From Notospermus geniculatus (Eukaryota > Nemertea > Pilidiophora > Heteronemertea > Lineidae): a DNA stretch of 64,000 nucleotides. Shown one piece after another: positions 21,984 through 31,806 of the stretch. Location of the stretch: assembly GCA_002633025.1 (NCBI GenBank), contig NMRB01000035.1:785621-849620 (forward strand), read 5' to 3'. Below the pieces are notes generated by a model, which searched no databases, was not told the origin of the DNA, and saw only the letters and a list, made by a program, of their open reading frames with translations. The position numbers and the translations under genes were made by a program. Positions within the stretch are counted from its first letter, which is position 1, and each line of letters begins with the position of its first letter.

Positions 21984-23292
21984 CACCATCCACTATGCTA
22001 CAAAAGAAATGCTCATTGGCGGGTTCAGGCCGTACCATATTTGGGGATGCAATACAAAAGTCGGATATTTCTGTCAGGTGATTGGCGAATGTTGTCTCCA
22101 TCTCTGACGTGATCGTGGAACTATGGGCCCTCATGTGGTGCACCCGACTGTCATCTGTTGTTCGTCGACAGAATCACAGTTGGAGAACCACCGACCCAGG
22201 GTGACGGTGTCCTCTCCCCAACACCACTCCCAAAACATGACGTCGCTTAGAAAGAACATCAGCAAATCAGGCCACCATCCACCATGCACCGATTTCACAT
22301 ATCGCACGATCGCAGCGCCCCTGGTAGAATTTCTGACGGCCACTTCCGTTTTCAACCTCACTACCAGGAGTACGGCCAAAAATTTCCTGGATCGAGGTTG
22401 AATTGCGCGCATTGGTTCCCAATGTCGCCACCAGGAGATGGACCCCTGGCGGTGGTATCGGGAACCAACACGTGTTTTTCAACCTCGATCTAGGAAATAT
22501 TTGCCTTACTCCTGATAGTGAGGTTGAAAACGGAAGTGGCGGTCAGAAATTCTACCAGGGGCGCTGCGATCGTGCGAGATGTAAAGTCGGTGTATAGAGT
22601 GGAAGGTACTCCTGTTGACTAGATGATGCACTAGACATCCTCCATCAAGGATAAAAGGCCAGACATTAACGCTCATCACTTATTCATTGGTATCAAGTTT
22701 CGTTTCCTCCTTAAAGCTAAAAATGATTAAAATGCTGATGGGAAGGTTGAATTTTATTTCATCAACTGGTGTCACTGAACATAAAAACCCCCACAGGCAC
22801 AATATCCCACCACAAGGATGAGAATAAACTACGGGGAGGGGAGTAGATGGAGAAGATAATGTGTTTATTGAAAACAGTAATAGAGAGTTCCCAATTTCTA
22901 ATTTGTACGTGTACGTTATTGCAGAACAACCAATAGGCGTTGCCTTTAAGCCATCGCAAGCGATCTGATGGCCACCGAGCGAAACAGGTGTGACAGGAAT
23001 CAACGTCCTAGGAATGCAAGTCCGCCAAACAATAGCCAGCTATTAAGGTTATATACGAATGGTCATGGTCTCTATAGCCATATATAATCCCTCGCTGAAC
23101 AATAAGACCGGACTTTGATTCCAGGGGGACTTTGATCCCTGTCACACCGGCTGTTGACGCCAGGTGCGCTGGAAAGCGATGCATGGATTCTTCTCGCCAG
23201 CGATGATCACCCAATATCAAAGCTGACGAGAAGATCGGTGGCGATCAGATCGCTTGCGATATCGCCTGGTGTGCTGCCCGTTTGTCATCCTG
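21984..23292. repeat. Tandem duplication unit A2
   Basis: Counterpart of A1 in the same orientation, with its own copy of the palindrome (22284-22595). The A1-specific MITEs are absent here. Its end passes directly into duplication B. Confidence 0.85.
22284..22595. repeat. 312-bp near-perfect palindrome (A2)
   Basis: Same structure as at 20559-20870, with the centre CACCAGGAGATGGACCCCTGG. A few substitutions break pairing, but the arms remain largely complementary. Confidence 0.9.
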
Positions 23293-23689
23293 AGAATATC
23301 ACGGGTTCGTCATCCTCGCTCCCTCCGTCCAGGGTCGGATCATTTTTGGCAGAGCAATTTAATCACATAAAAATTCGAGTATTTTGCTCTCAGATGCCAG
23401 GAAAATGCATCTAAAAGCACTTAAATTGTCAAATTTTTCGTGGGGAGAACCCCCAGACCCCCGTTTGGCCTTTGCGCTTTCGGTGCTCACCACCTCCGTC
23501 GAGCTGCTACGCCCGCCCCCTTCTGTCAACCCTGGATCAGGCCCTGCTGTCGCTGCGCTTGTGTGCGGTGACGAAGGGAGCGGTTCACTATTATTGATGG
23601 ACCGACGTCAACAGACTATGCTTCCCTGGATAACCAGTGGGTATACTTTCAATGCAGACCAGAGTTCACAAAAACAACCCAATTCTTTC
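23293..23689. repeat. Direct duplication unit B1
   Basis: Repeats at 23791-24229. Both begin AGAATATCACGGGTTCGTCA and end CAACCCAATTCTTT. The frame containing LKALKLSNFSWG is shared by both copies but has no recognised domain, and it is likely non-coding or transposon-derived. Confidence 0.85.
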
Positions 23690-23725
23690 CTTTTCGTATA
23701 CCGTATACTTCTATGTAAAGGAAGC
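23690..23725. mobile_element. Right-end remnant of AGGCTTCC-family MITE
   Basis: TCGTATACCGTATACTTCTA then TGTAAAGGAAGCCT matches the right terminus of the element at 31669-31806. Confidence 0.65.
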
Positions 23726-23792
23726 CTGAGGCCTGCTTTCCATTGGCGCGTTTCCGTGCGCGGAAACGCGCCAATAGAAAAGCAGGCCTCAG
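23726..23792. repeat. 67-bp perfect-type hairpin, CTGCTTTCCATTGG family
   Basis: CTGAGGCCTGCTTTCCATTG leads into CGCGTTTCCG, a 4-nt centre, then the complement ending AAAGCAGGCCTCAG. It looks like two terminal repeats of the element at 62761-63700 joined head to head with almost no interior. It lies exactly between B1 and B2. Confidence 0.8.
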
Positions 23793-24229
23793 AATATCAC
23801 GGGTTCGTCATGCTCGCTCCCTCCGTCCAGGGTCGGATCATTTTTGGCAGAGCAATGATTTTTTAAGCAAGAAAAATTTAATCACATAAAAATTCGAGTA
23901 TTTTGCTCTCAGATGCCAGGAAAATGCATCTAAAAGCACTTAAATTGTCAAATTTTTCGTGGGGAGTACCCCCAGACCCCCGTTTGGCCTTTGCGCTTTC
24001 GGTGCTCACCACCTCCGTCGAGCTGCTACGCCCGCCCCCTTCTGTCAACCCTGGATCAGGCCCTGCTGTCGCTGCGCTTGTGTGCGGTGACGAAGGGAGC
24101 GAGCGCTTAGAACACTGTAAGGATACACTAGTATCGATGGACCGACGTCAACAGACTATGCTTCCCTGGATAACCAGTGGGTATACTTTCAATGCAGACC
24201 AGAGTTCACAAAAACAACCCAATTCTTTT
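23791..24229. repeat. Direct duplication unit B2
   Basis: Second copy of B1. It differs by two small indels (near 23854 and 24102). After 24229 the sequence is unrelated to the region after B1. Confidence 0.85.
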
Positions 24230-25042
24230 GTATTGCATGACATGACCGTCCTACTTCAAACGCAAACGCAGCTGCGGCAGTGGTATCGTCGGTAATCAAT
24301 TTCCCCGACCCCTTCAGGGATTTTTACGTCCGCACAGAAATGATGCATGTGATTGATTGGCTAGATCCATTTGTTATCGTTCGTACAATCTCATAAACAT
24401 CAAGGGCCCATCTGAATTCGAGAGGCGCCAGGGAATACATGCTAATTAGTGGCTGTTTGTTTCTTGTACAAACCCTGCAAGGTCTTTGAATGAAGGCTTT
24501 TTATCAATAAGAACTCCACGTGCATGTTAGGCCTATGTGTTGGACACATGCAATGACTGAGGAGCCTGCAGAACCACACTGCTCCTGGGAGCCGCTGCCA
24601 GCGTTATACCGGCCTCTTTTTCGACGTTTCCTCCCTGTTGCACTGCGTCAAGGACGTCATGACGCTACATTATTGCGCTGCGTCAGGCAGGTCGTGACGC
24701 GAAGTTGTTGCATTGCTTTGCTCTGTCCAACCGCTCGCAGCGCCGCCCTGTCGAGATAAAAAATCAAAATGGTTGGGAATGGCCCAATATCAATAGAGTG
24801 TGACGTCATTTTCGTTCACGTTGACGTTCGCGTTCGTGACCTAAAACTCACTACAATGTCCATGGCATTCTCTGCCGACATTAACTTGAGAATACGGATT
24901 TGCCGATATCTCGTAGTGGGCTGGCCATAAGCTTGCTTCTGAAGAAAATATCGCAGCTCAGTGAGCGATACGATATGAAAGAATGAGCTGTGAACTAATG
25001 TATCCGAACACAGACAGTAGGACGCTGCTCAGATCAATCCGC
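24230..25042. other. Gene-free stretch
   Basis: No gene is recognised apart from the TIR element at 24588-24760. Around 24790-24850 a segment rich in GACGT/TTCGTTCACG resembles a decayed F3 MITE end. Confidence 0.45.
24588..24760. mobile_element. Short TIR element, GGCGCTG/CGCAGCGCC family
   Basis: The right end ACCGCTCGCAGCGCCGCCCT and CTCTTTTTCGACGTTT near the left match the elements at 16474-16609 and 52251-52380. The interior has two copies of the GCGTCA...GTCATGACGC motif related to the 35-bp minisatellite. Confidence 0.6.
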
Positions 25043-25540
25043 GTGATCGCCCCCACGACCACACTCCGCGTGTAATTTCAAAAACTGACTGAAAAACACC
25101 GGTAAATAGAAAAAGAGAAACATGGCGTTGCTCACTAACCGCGGCGGGTTCGCGTAAACAAATTCCTTCTTTTTGAAAAACCCAGTGATAGAACATGTTC
25201 GATTAAGCTACTCGCGGTGATTAAATCAAGCAGAGGATTAGAGCGTAGTAAATATGATCTTCTTCTAAAGTGCATTTAACTTAATATAATCAATCCACCT
25301 CTGGCTACCGTGTGTGTGTGTTTTCTTTCCCGGAGAGATAATGGCCTCCGTTTTTTGAGAATTTTTTTCAAGAAATGGTAAAAGCTCGTTCAGTTCTGAT
25401 GATTGACGAGTCCTGGCCAAGACACCATTATTGCCATCTGATCGCTGTTTCCAATATATCGTTTTAAAACCCGTTCACTCCAAGTGGCAATTTTATGAAA
25501 AGCATAAAAAATGTTCTGACATGTGACGGAAATTTTATCA

Positions 25541-25588
25541 TGGTATTCAATGGAAAGTACTGTTGAGAGCTTTCCAATGAATACCTAT
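25541..25588. repeat. Short palindrome, TTCATTGGAAAG family
   Basis: GGTATTCAATGGAAAGTACT pairs with AGAGCTTTCCAATGAATACC. It is followed by TATTTCACAGGGTTT, as in other copies. Confidence 0.65.
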
Positions 25589-25712
25589 TTCACAGGGTTT
25601 AGCTAGGGGCAAACTACACGTTATTTATTGGAAGTATAAGGAAATAAGGAAGGATGTATTTACTTATACTTGTCATTTTGTGCGTCGTTTTTGTGCTGTA
25701 TTTTGGATATTT

Positions 25713-25750
25713 ATTTATTGGAAAGTACTCACTGAGAGCTTTCCAATGAA
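25713..25750. repeat. Short palindrome, TTCATTGGAAAG family (shorter arms)
   Basis: TTTATTGGAAAGTACTCACT is followed by GAGAGCTTTCCAATGAA, lacking the outer GGTA/TACC ends. Confidence 0.55.
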
Positions 25751-25992
25751 GGTTCAAACTACACGATATTCATTGGAAAGGGTTCACTGAAAACCTCAAA
25801 ATGACGAACTTAGGTTCGTTTTCCATTTATCACCAAACTGAGTATCTAATTTGTCGAAATGAATCCACGGTTCGTCCTCTTGACGAACCTTGTTGGAGAT
25901 TGTTTGAGATACAACAAGAGTTCGTCATTTTTCAGTGTTTAGGAGCAAACCTGCGCTGCAAGAGGGTTGCCCTCTCAATCACGTCAAGAATA

Positions 25993-26066
25993 GGCCCAAC
26001 GGGGATCAAACCCGACACATCTGCGGTGACAGGTACCGTCGTTTCACTACGCCACCCTGACAACCC
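25993..26066 (-). repeat. tRNA-like SINE head (C1)
   Basis: On the minus strand, GGGTTGTCAGGGTGGCGTAG supplies an A-box-like segment and GGGTTTGATCCCC a B-box, spaced as in a tRNA. The stems do not form a convincing complete cloverleaf. The C2 counterpart is at 29160-29236, with the B-box damaged. Confidence 0.45.
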
Positions 26067-26474
26067 AATCACTGTTTTCGATTTGTCCTTTTTTCTCGCA
26101 CAGATCCACTCGTACCGGAATCTCCATCAATCACCCGCTTCCTACCAGCACAAACAACTCGTTAATGAATATTTGATCTCGCTGCTCGTCCAGTTGATGT
26201 CTCTTTGTCTTCAGGGATGTTTTATCATTAAATATCGGACGCTAGCGGTCTGTATTAATCACCAGATCAGCCAGTTCATCTTTTGTTTGTGGTTTTATGA
26301 ATGAGATGACATCAATACTGATTGGAGCGAGTGATGAATGAGTGTTATATCTAGTAACACTTTACTGTATGATGAATTATGCATTGTACTTTGTCATGCA
26401 TGGATCAGATGTGCCACCATTGTTACTCCACGCCTGAATCAACATACATTTACTGCGATTACGTAGAGCTACAC

Positions 26475-27143
26475 CAGACTGGGCCGTCACGCGGTACCGT
26501 GATTCGCGCTTTACCGTGATTCCGTGGTGAAAAGAGGAAGTGGATCGAATGTGGCGCAACCGCACAACTGCTCGCCGAGCATGGTGGGAATGGTGGTCGC
26601 GCTGCAGCGTGATATCACGGGGCAGTTGAAGTCAACGTTTTACAATGGTTTACTTGTGAAGATTACAACAACAATCGCGGCTAACCGAGGCCACCCGAAG
26701 ATAAGAGACTTTAGCACGTCTAATTTCAAAAAAGCGTCAATCGTTTAAAAAAAGCGTCATTTTGAAATGACCTGTCCAAATGCAATCTCTATCATCTTAT
26801 CTACATACCTGAACTGAATTTCAGGCTTTGCAGGCGTTTATGGCGCCGAAAATGGCATATAATGCAGGTAGGCATGACAGGCCTGCCATTACGGCTGTCA
26901 AGGTAAATTTCGGTCGAAAATTGCCTGTAAAATCTTTAAACGTGAGTATGACACAGTGAATTCGTGCTTGTTTATTGACAAAAATTGTATAAATTTACGG
27001 TGAGAAGTTTCCGTCCCCTCCTCGCAGGATTGTAGGTGTTTTCTGCCGAAACAAATATTGTATTTTGTATAGTCATTGCGCGGTTGGGCGCGACAAAGTC
27101 ACGTGCACGTTTTCATCACGGTACCGCGTGACGGCCCAGTCTG
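26475..27143. mobile_element. 669-bp non-autonomous DNA transposon, C1 only
   Basis: The terminal inverted repeats are CAGACTGGGCCGTCACGCGG... and its complement ending CGTGACGGCCCAGTCTG, about 29 bp. The flanks are TACAC at 26470-26474 and 27144-27148, a 5-bp target duplication. C2 shows the empty site GAGCTACACGGTACGGGGAC near 29638. The interior has no transposase-like frame. CAG-starting ends recall hAT elements, which usually make 8-bp duplications; the 5-bp duplication leaves the superfamily open. Confidence 0.85.
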
Positions 27144-27579
27144 TACACTGTACGGGGACACGCTGGTTAATAAAGGCTTCACAAAGGGTTCGCGACCGTG
27201 AAGCCATTAGTGCGTTTTCCAAACAGCCTGGTTACGCCCACGACAGGTTTAGCGAGGATTCGTCCATTGTTAAACCCCAACTCGAACGATAGGTGCATCA
27301 TCGCTATTGTGTGCTTCATATAAGGTGCACAGTTTCAAAGCGCAGAACATTATGGGTCATACCAATTGCTTGTCTATTTTTGGTCATAATCATGCAATCA
27401 TAATGCAAAGGTTGCGCAACTTACACTTCGCCCACTCGTGTTGGTGGGCAAGGCTTCTGTCCATTGCTGAAGTTACGCGCAGACATGGCAGACCCTTTCT
27501 GATGGCCCAACTGCCGAAGTCTCTGCAGAAACCATTCTGGGCTACCCAGGCCAAAGAACCCTCTTGGAACCTTTGCTAA

Positions 27580-27732
27580 AGCGGCCCATACACGATCAAT
27601 ATTATTGCACAATATGAGGATCACAATGGGCAATATTATTGCCAATCTTTCTTCTACCATCATGCGAAAAGCACACGACCACCCATTTGGGCCCCATATT
27701 GTGCAATAATATTGCGCCGTGTATGGGCGGCT
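27580..27732. mobile_element. M1 MITE, Harbinger-like, TAA target duplication, C1 only
   Basis: Inverted ends AGCGGCCCATACACGATCAA and ...CGTGTATGGGCGGCT, with flanking TAA at 27577-27579 and 27733-27735. C2 has the empty site TTTGCTAAGAGTG near 30070. A 3-bp TWA duplication is characteristic of PIF/Harbinger transposons. The interior has inner symmetry around ATTATTGCACAATAT. Best-defined member of the M1 family. Confidence 0.85.
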
Positions 27733-28707
27733 TAAGAGTGAAGGAGCAGTTCACTAAGCGCTCAGTTGATCCGATCAGACCAGCATCCAATCACATTCTA
27801 CAGCGACCTGGTAAGCAAATGTAGCTGCTCGAAGCTCTCCGTTTACCTGTATCTACCTGATGTTTTCATTACATCGTGCGGCATTAAATCCACAGCCAAT
27901 CACAATCCTTCGCTCATTTCGTTCATTCACAAGCTCCTTTCAATCTCGGGTAAGACTTAATGCAATTACTCTGTAACCAACTCCAAAAAAATTCAAATAT
28001 ATGAGGAATATCAATAAAAATTGTCTATTCCGCTGCCGGGATGCTTGTCAGATGTTTTTTTTCTGGCATGTGTAATATGCATCAACGCGGTGTAATCGAC
28101 AAGCGGGTTGTATCAGGAGAAGAGGATTATCGTCTGTCGTTTGGTTTGTAAATGGATGATGTGAATGGTGTGAATGGATGGAGCAGTAACAGGATAGGAT
28201 TAGACTCGGGTGATCGCCCCCACGACCACACTCCGCGTGTAATTTCAAAAACTGACTGAAAAACACCGGTAAATAGAAAAAGAGAAACATGGCGTTGCTC
28301 ACTTGACGCGGCGGGTTCGCGTAAACAAATTCCTTCTTTTTGAAAAACCCAGTGATAGAACATGTTCGATTAAGCTACTCGCGGAGATTAAATCAAGCAG
28401 AGGATTAGAGCGTAGTAAATATGATCTTCTTCTAAAGTGCATTTAACTTAATATAATCAATCCACCTCTGGCTACCGTGTGTGTGTGTTTTCTTTCCTGG
28501 AGAGATAATGGCCTCCGTTTTTTGAGAAACTTTTTAAAGAAACGTTAAAAGCTCGTTCAATTCTGATGATTGACGAGTCCTGGCCAAGACACCATTATTG
28601 CCATCTGATCGCTGTTTCCAATATCATTTTAAAAACCGTTCACTCCAAGTGGCAATTTTATGAAAAACATAAAAATTTTCTGAGATGTGACAGAAATCTT
28701 ATTTCAT

Positions 28708-28757
28708 GGTATTCATTGGAAAGTACTCATTAAGAGCCTTCCAACGAATACCTATTT
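28708..28757. repeat. Short palindrome, TTCATTGGAAAG family
   Basis: GGTATTCATTGGAAAGTACT with arm GAGCCTTCCAACGAATACC. Counterpart of 25541-25588; the left arm is closer to consensus. Confidence 0.65.
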
Positions 28758-28875
28758 TACGGGGTTTAGGGGCAAACTACACGTTATTTATTGGAAGTAT
28801 AAGGAAGTAAGGAAGGAAGTATTTACTTATACTTGTCATTTTGTGTGTCGTGTTTTGTGCTGTATTTTGGATATT

Positions 28876-28915
28876 TATTTATTGGAAAGTACTCACTGAG
28901 AGCTTTCCAATGAAG
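28876..28915. repeat. Short palindrome, TTCATTGGAAAG family (shorter arms)
   Basis: Counterpart of 25713-25750 in unit C2. Confidence 0.55.
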
Positions 28916-29159
28916 GTTCAAACTACACGATATTCATTGGAAAGGGTTCACTGAAAACCTCAAAATGACGAACTTAGGTTCGTTTTCCATTTATCACCAA
29001 ACTGAGTATCTAATTTGTCGAAATGATAATCCACGGTTCGTCCTCTTGACGAACCTTGTTGGAGATTGTTTGAGATACAACAAGAGTTCGTCATTTTTCA
29101 GTGTTTAGGAGCAAACCTGCGCTGCAAAGAGGGTTGCCCTCTCAATTACGTCAAGAATA

Positions 29160-29236
29160 GGCCCAACGGGGAACAAACCCGACACATATCTGCGGTGACA
29201 GGTACCGTCGTTTCACTACGCCACCCTGACAACCCA
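29160..29236 (-). repeat. tRNA-like SINE head (C2)
   Basis: Counterpart of 25993-26066. The B-box has changed to GGGTTTGTTCCCC. Confidence 0.4.
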
Positions 29237-30555
29237 ATCACTGTTTTCGATTTGTCCTTTTTTCTCGCACAGATCCACTCGTACCGGAATCTCCATCAAT
29301 CACCCGCTTCCTGCCAGCACAAACAACTCGTTAATGAATATTTGATCTCGCTGCTCGTCCAGTTGATGTCTCTTTGTCTTCAGCGATGTTTTATCATTAA
29401 ATATCGGACGCTAGCGGTCTGTATTAATCACCAGATCAGCCAGTTCATCTTTTGTTTGTGGTTTTATGAATGAGATGACATCAATAGTGATTGGATCCAG
29501 TGATGAATGAGTGTTATATCTAGTAACACTTTACTGTATATGATGAATTATGCATTGTACTTTGTCATGCATGGATCGTATGTGCCACTATTGTTACTCC
29601 ACGCCTGAATCAACATACATTTACTGCGATTACGTAGAGCTACACGGTACGGGGACACGCTGGTTAATAAAGGCTTCACAAAGGATTCGCGACCGCGAAG
29701 CCATTAGTGCGTTTTCCAAACAGCCTGGTCACGCCCACGACAAGGTTTAGCGAGGATTCGTCCATTGTTAAACCCCAACTCGAACGATAGGTGCATCATC
29801 GCTATTGTGTGCTTCATATAAGGTGCACAGTTTCAAAGCGCAGAACATTATGGGTCATACCAATTGCTTGTCTATTTTTGGTCATAATCATGCAATCATA
29901 ATGCAAAGGTTGCGCAACTTACACTTCGCCCACTCGTGTTGGTGGGCAAGGCTTCTGTCCATTGCTGAAGTTACGCGCAGACATGGCAGACCCTTTCTGA
30001 TGGCCCAACTGCCGAAGTCTCTGCAGAAACCATCCTGGGCTACCCAGGCCAAAGAACCCTCTTGGAACCTTTGCTAAGAGTGAAGGAGCAGTTCACTAAG
30101 CGCTCAGTTGATCCGATCAGACCAGCATCCAATCACATTCTACAGCGACCTGGTAAGCAAATGTAGCTGCTCGAAGCTCTCCGTTTACCTGTACCTACCT
30201 GATGTTTTCATTACATCGTGCGGCATTAACTCCTCAGCCAATCACAATGCTTCGCTCATTTCGTTCATTCACAAGCTCCTTTCAATCTCGGGTAAGACTT
30301 AATGCAATTACTCTGTAACCAACTCAAAAAAAATCAAATATATGAGGAATATCAATAAAAATTGTCTATTCCGCTGCCGGGATGCTTGTCAGATGTTTTT
30401 TTTCTGGCATGTGTAATATGCATCAACGCGGTGTAATCGACAAGCGGGTTGTATCAGGGGAAGAGGATTATCGTCTGTCGTTTGGTTTGTAAATGGATGA
30501 TGTGAATGGTGTGAATGGATGGAGCAGTAACAGGATAGGATTAGACTCGGGTGAT

Positions 30556-30730
30556 GGAGCGTCAAGCAAAAAAACGATAACAGAACTTCTGACAATACCA
30601 ATTTCAAGTTCGCATTCCTGACAGGCAGTAGCGTTACTTTGTTTAGCATGATGTGGGTGGTGTCCGTATGCCCCTGTAGCTGATGGGTGTTGTGTCCCCC
30701 ACGCTCGGTCTTGCTCGCCCAGTCGCCATA
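30556..30730. other. Unremarkable sequence
   Basis: Nothing recognised. Confidence 0.4.
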
Positions 30731-30821
30731 TTCATAAAACTACGTAAGTCTAAGTGTGACACTTATCCTTTGTTCAACACAAAAGATAAGTGTCACACTT
30801 TGACTTAAGTATGTTTATGAA
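30731..30821. repeat. 91-bp hairpin with 42-bp arms
   Basis: TTCATAAAACTACGTAAGTC with TAAGTGTGACACTTATCCTT forms the left arm. A 7-nt loop (TTCAACA) is followed by the near-complement ending ACTTAAGTATGTTTATGAA. Few mismatches. It could be a MITE or an miRNA-like hairpin if transcribed; expression is unknown. Confidence 0.75.
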
Positions 30822-30897
30822 TGGACACCAAGTTTCAGGACCAAGACGTTCATATCTGTTTCTTTCGAACCCTTGAATTGGGACGTGTTTCAGTTAA

Positions 30898-31027
30898 TAG
30901 GGAGTTTTCGCAAAGCCCCCGAAACGCCAACGCGAACGCCAAACCCATTGTTCGATGCCACGAAGAGAGCACCGAACAAAAGGATAGACGTTCGCGTTGG
31001 CGTTTCGGGGGCTTTGCGAAAACTCTA
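30898..31027. mobile_element. Palindromic MITE, family F1
   Basis: The left end GGGAGTTTTCGCAAAGCCCC and the right end GGGGCTTTGCGAAAACTC are complementary, as are the inner segments GAAACGCCAACGCGAACG and CGTTCGCGTTGGCGTTTC. The flanks are TA. Better preserved than the copy at 162-293. Confidence 0.8.
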
Positions 31028-31514
31028 TATTGACAGCATGTGTCGCCTTCAAAAAATATCTAATCAAGGAGGGGCTTTTCTCTATTCCTAAAGTCTCATA
31101 TAATTCTTTAAAGTTCTCTACTTACTAGTAAGACGTTTTAACAAATTATTTACGAAATGAAAACTCGCCTGTCTGGCTCGTAAAAGCATTGTACGGCAGG
31201 CGTTACTCACGAGTCTACATTCCACTTTTCACTTATATCAAACGAACCTGATTAGGTTGGGAAGGCGATAGTCACGTTGATGTGATTGTTGAAAGCTAAT
31301 CTCCACCCATATGTTTGAGTATGTTTTACTTCTTGAGTATACAACTACAGATTTGACTTAACTGTTCTACGCTTCATTTGAGAGGCTAAGAGAAATATTG
31401 ACTCGTGGAATTCAATGAACGTGACTTGCCTGAAGAAGGTTTTACAACTGGCACTTAGTGTAGAAGAAATTTCCTTAAAATGTTTTTCGCGACTTGGTTT
31501 GCGTCAAGCGAATT
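31028..31514. other. Gene-free stretch
   Basis: Nothing recognised. Confidence 0.4.
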
Positions 31515-31660
31515 ACGGCGTCAGTTCATGGTCTAGTGGCTCGAGTCTGGCTAGCGGGCATGAGGTCTCAGGTTCGAATTCCCCTATCGGCGTGAGACGC
31601 TGGGTAAAGGTCTTTTTGCCTACCTTGCCTCACTCCACCCAGGTATAGAAATGGGTATTC
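31515..31660 (+). mobile_element. tRNA-derived SINE
   Basis: A Pol III A-box, TGGTCTAGTGG (31529-31539), and a B-box-like GGTTCGAATTCC (31571-31582) lie in a tRNA-like stretch. A non-tRNA tail follows, with CACTCCACCCAGGTATAGAA and ATGGGTATTC. The T-arm does not pair well, so it is not a working tRNA gene. The tail resembles the body of SINEs common in marine invertebrates, but I cannot name the family. No target duplication was found. Confidence 0.6.
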
Positions 31661-31668
31661 AGTTCATT

Positions 31669-31806
31669 AGGCTTCCTTCACATAGAAGTATTTTAATACG
31701 GTATACGAAAACGCCAGTTAACAATGGCTGCACGGTCGTGAATCCATTTGAAGCCTTTGTTAACCGGCGTTTTCGTATACCGTATACTTCTATGTAAAGG
31801 AAGCCT
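31669..31806. mobile_element. Palindromic MITE, AGGCTTCC family (complete)
   Basis: The left end AGGCTTCCTTCACATAGAAG is complementary to CTTCTATGTAAAGGAAGCCT. Inner arms are CGGTATACGAAAACGCCAGT and the complement CCGGCGTTTTCGTATACCG. Truncated relatives lie at 21798-21885 and 23690-23725. Confidence 0.8.

Larger units (their letters stand above)
25043..28209. repeat. Head-to-tail tandem duplication unit C1
   Basis: Direct repeat of 28210-30555, joined directly at GACTCGGGTGATCGCCCCCA. C1 is about 820 bp longer, explained almost entirely by two transposon insertions (26475-27143 and 27580-27732). No host gene is seen; the longest shared frame (167 codons in C1) is broken in C2 by a frameshifting indel, so it is not under coding constraint. 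Confidence 0.92.
28210..30555. repeat. Head-to-tail tandem duplication unit C2
   Basis: Second copy, lacking both C1 transposons. It ends at GACTCGGGTGATGGAGCGTC, where similarity stops after GGGTGAT. The short overlap GTGAT shared by start and end is the only homology visible at the junction. Confidence 0.92.

Noticed and set aside
23384-23866. 160-codon frame shared with 23903-24295
   Set aside because: The shared part is explained by the B1/B2 duplication; the rest runs through a hairpin and a MITE end. No domain recognised.
25801-26304. 167-codon frame as a gene
   Set aside because: The duplicate copy in C2 carries a one-base indel that breaks the frame, part of it is a tRNA-like SINE on the opposite strand, and no domain is visible.
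31515-31605. Functional tRNA gene
   Set aside because: A-box and B-box are present, but the T-stem and acceptor do not pair and a SINE-like tail follows.
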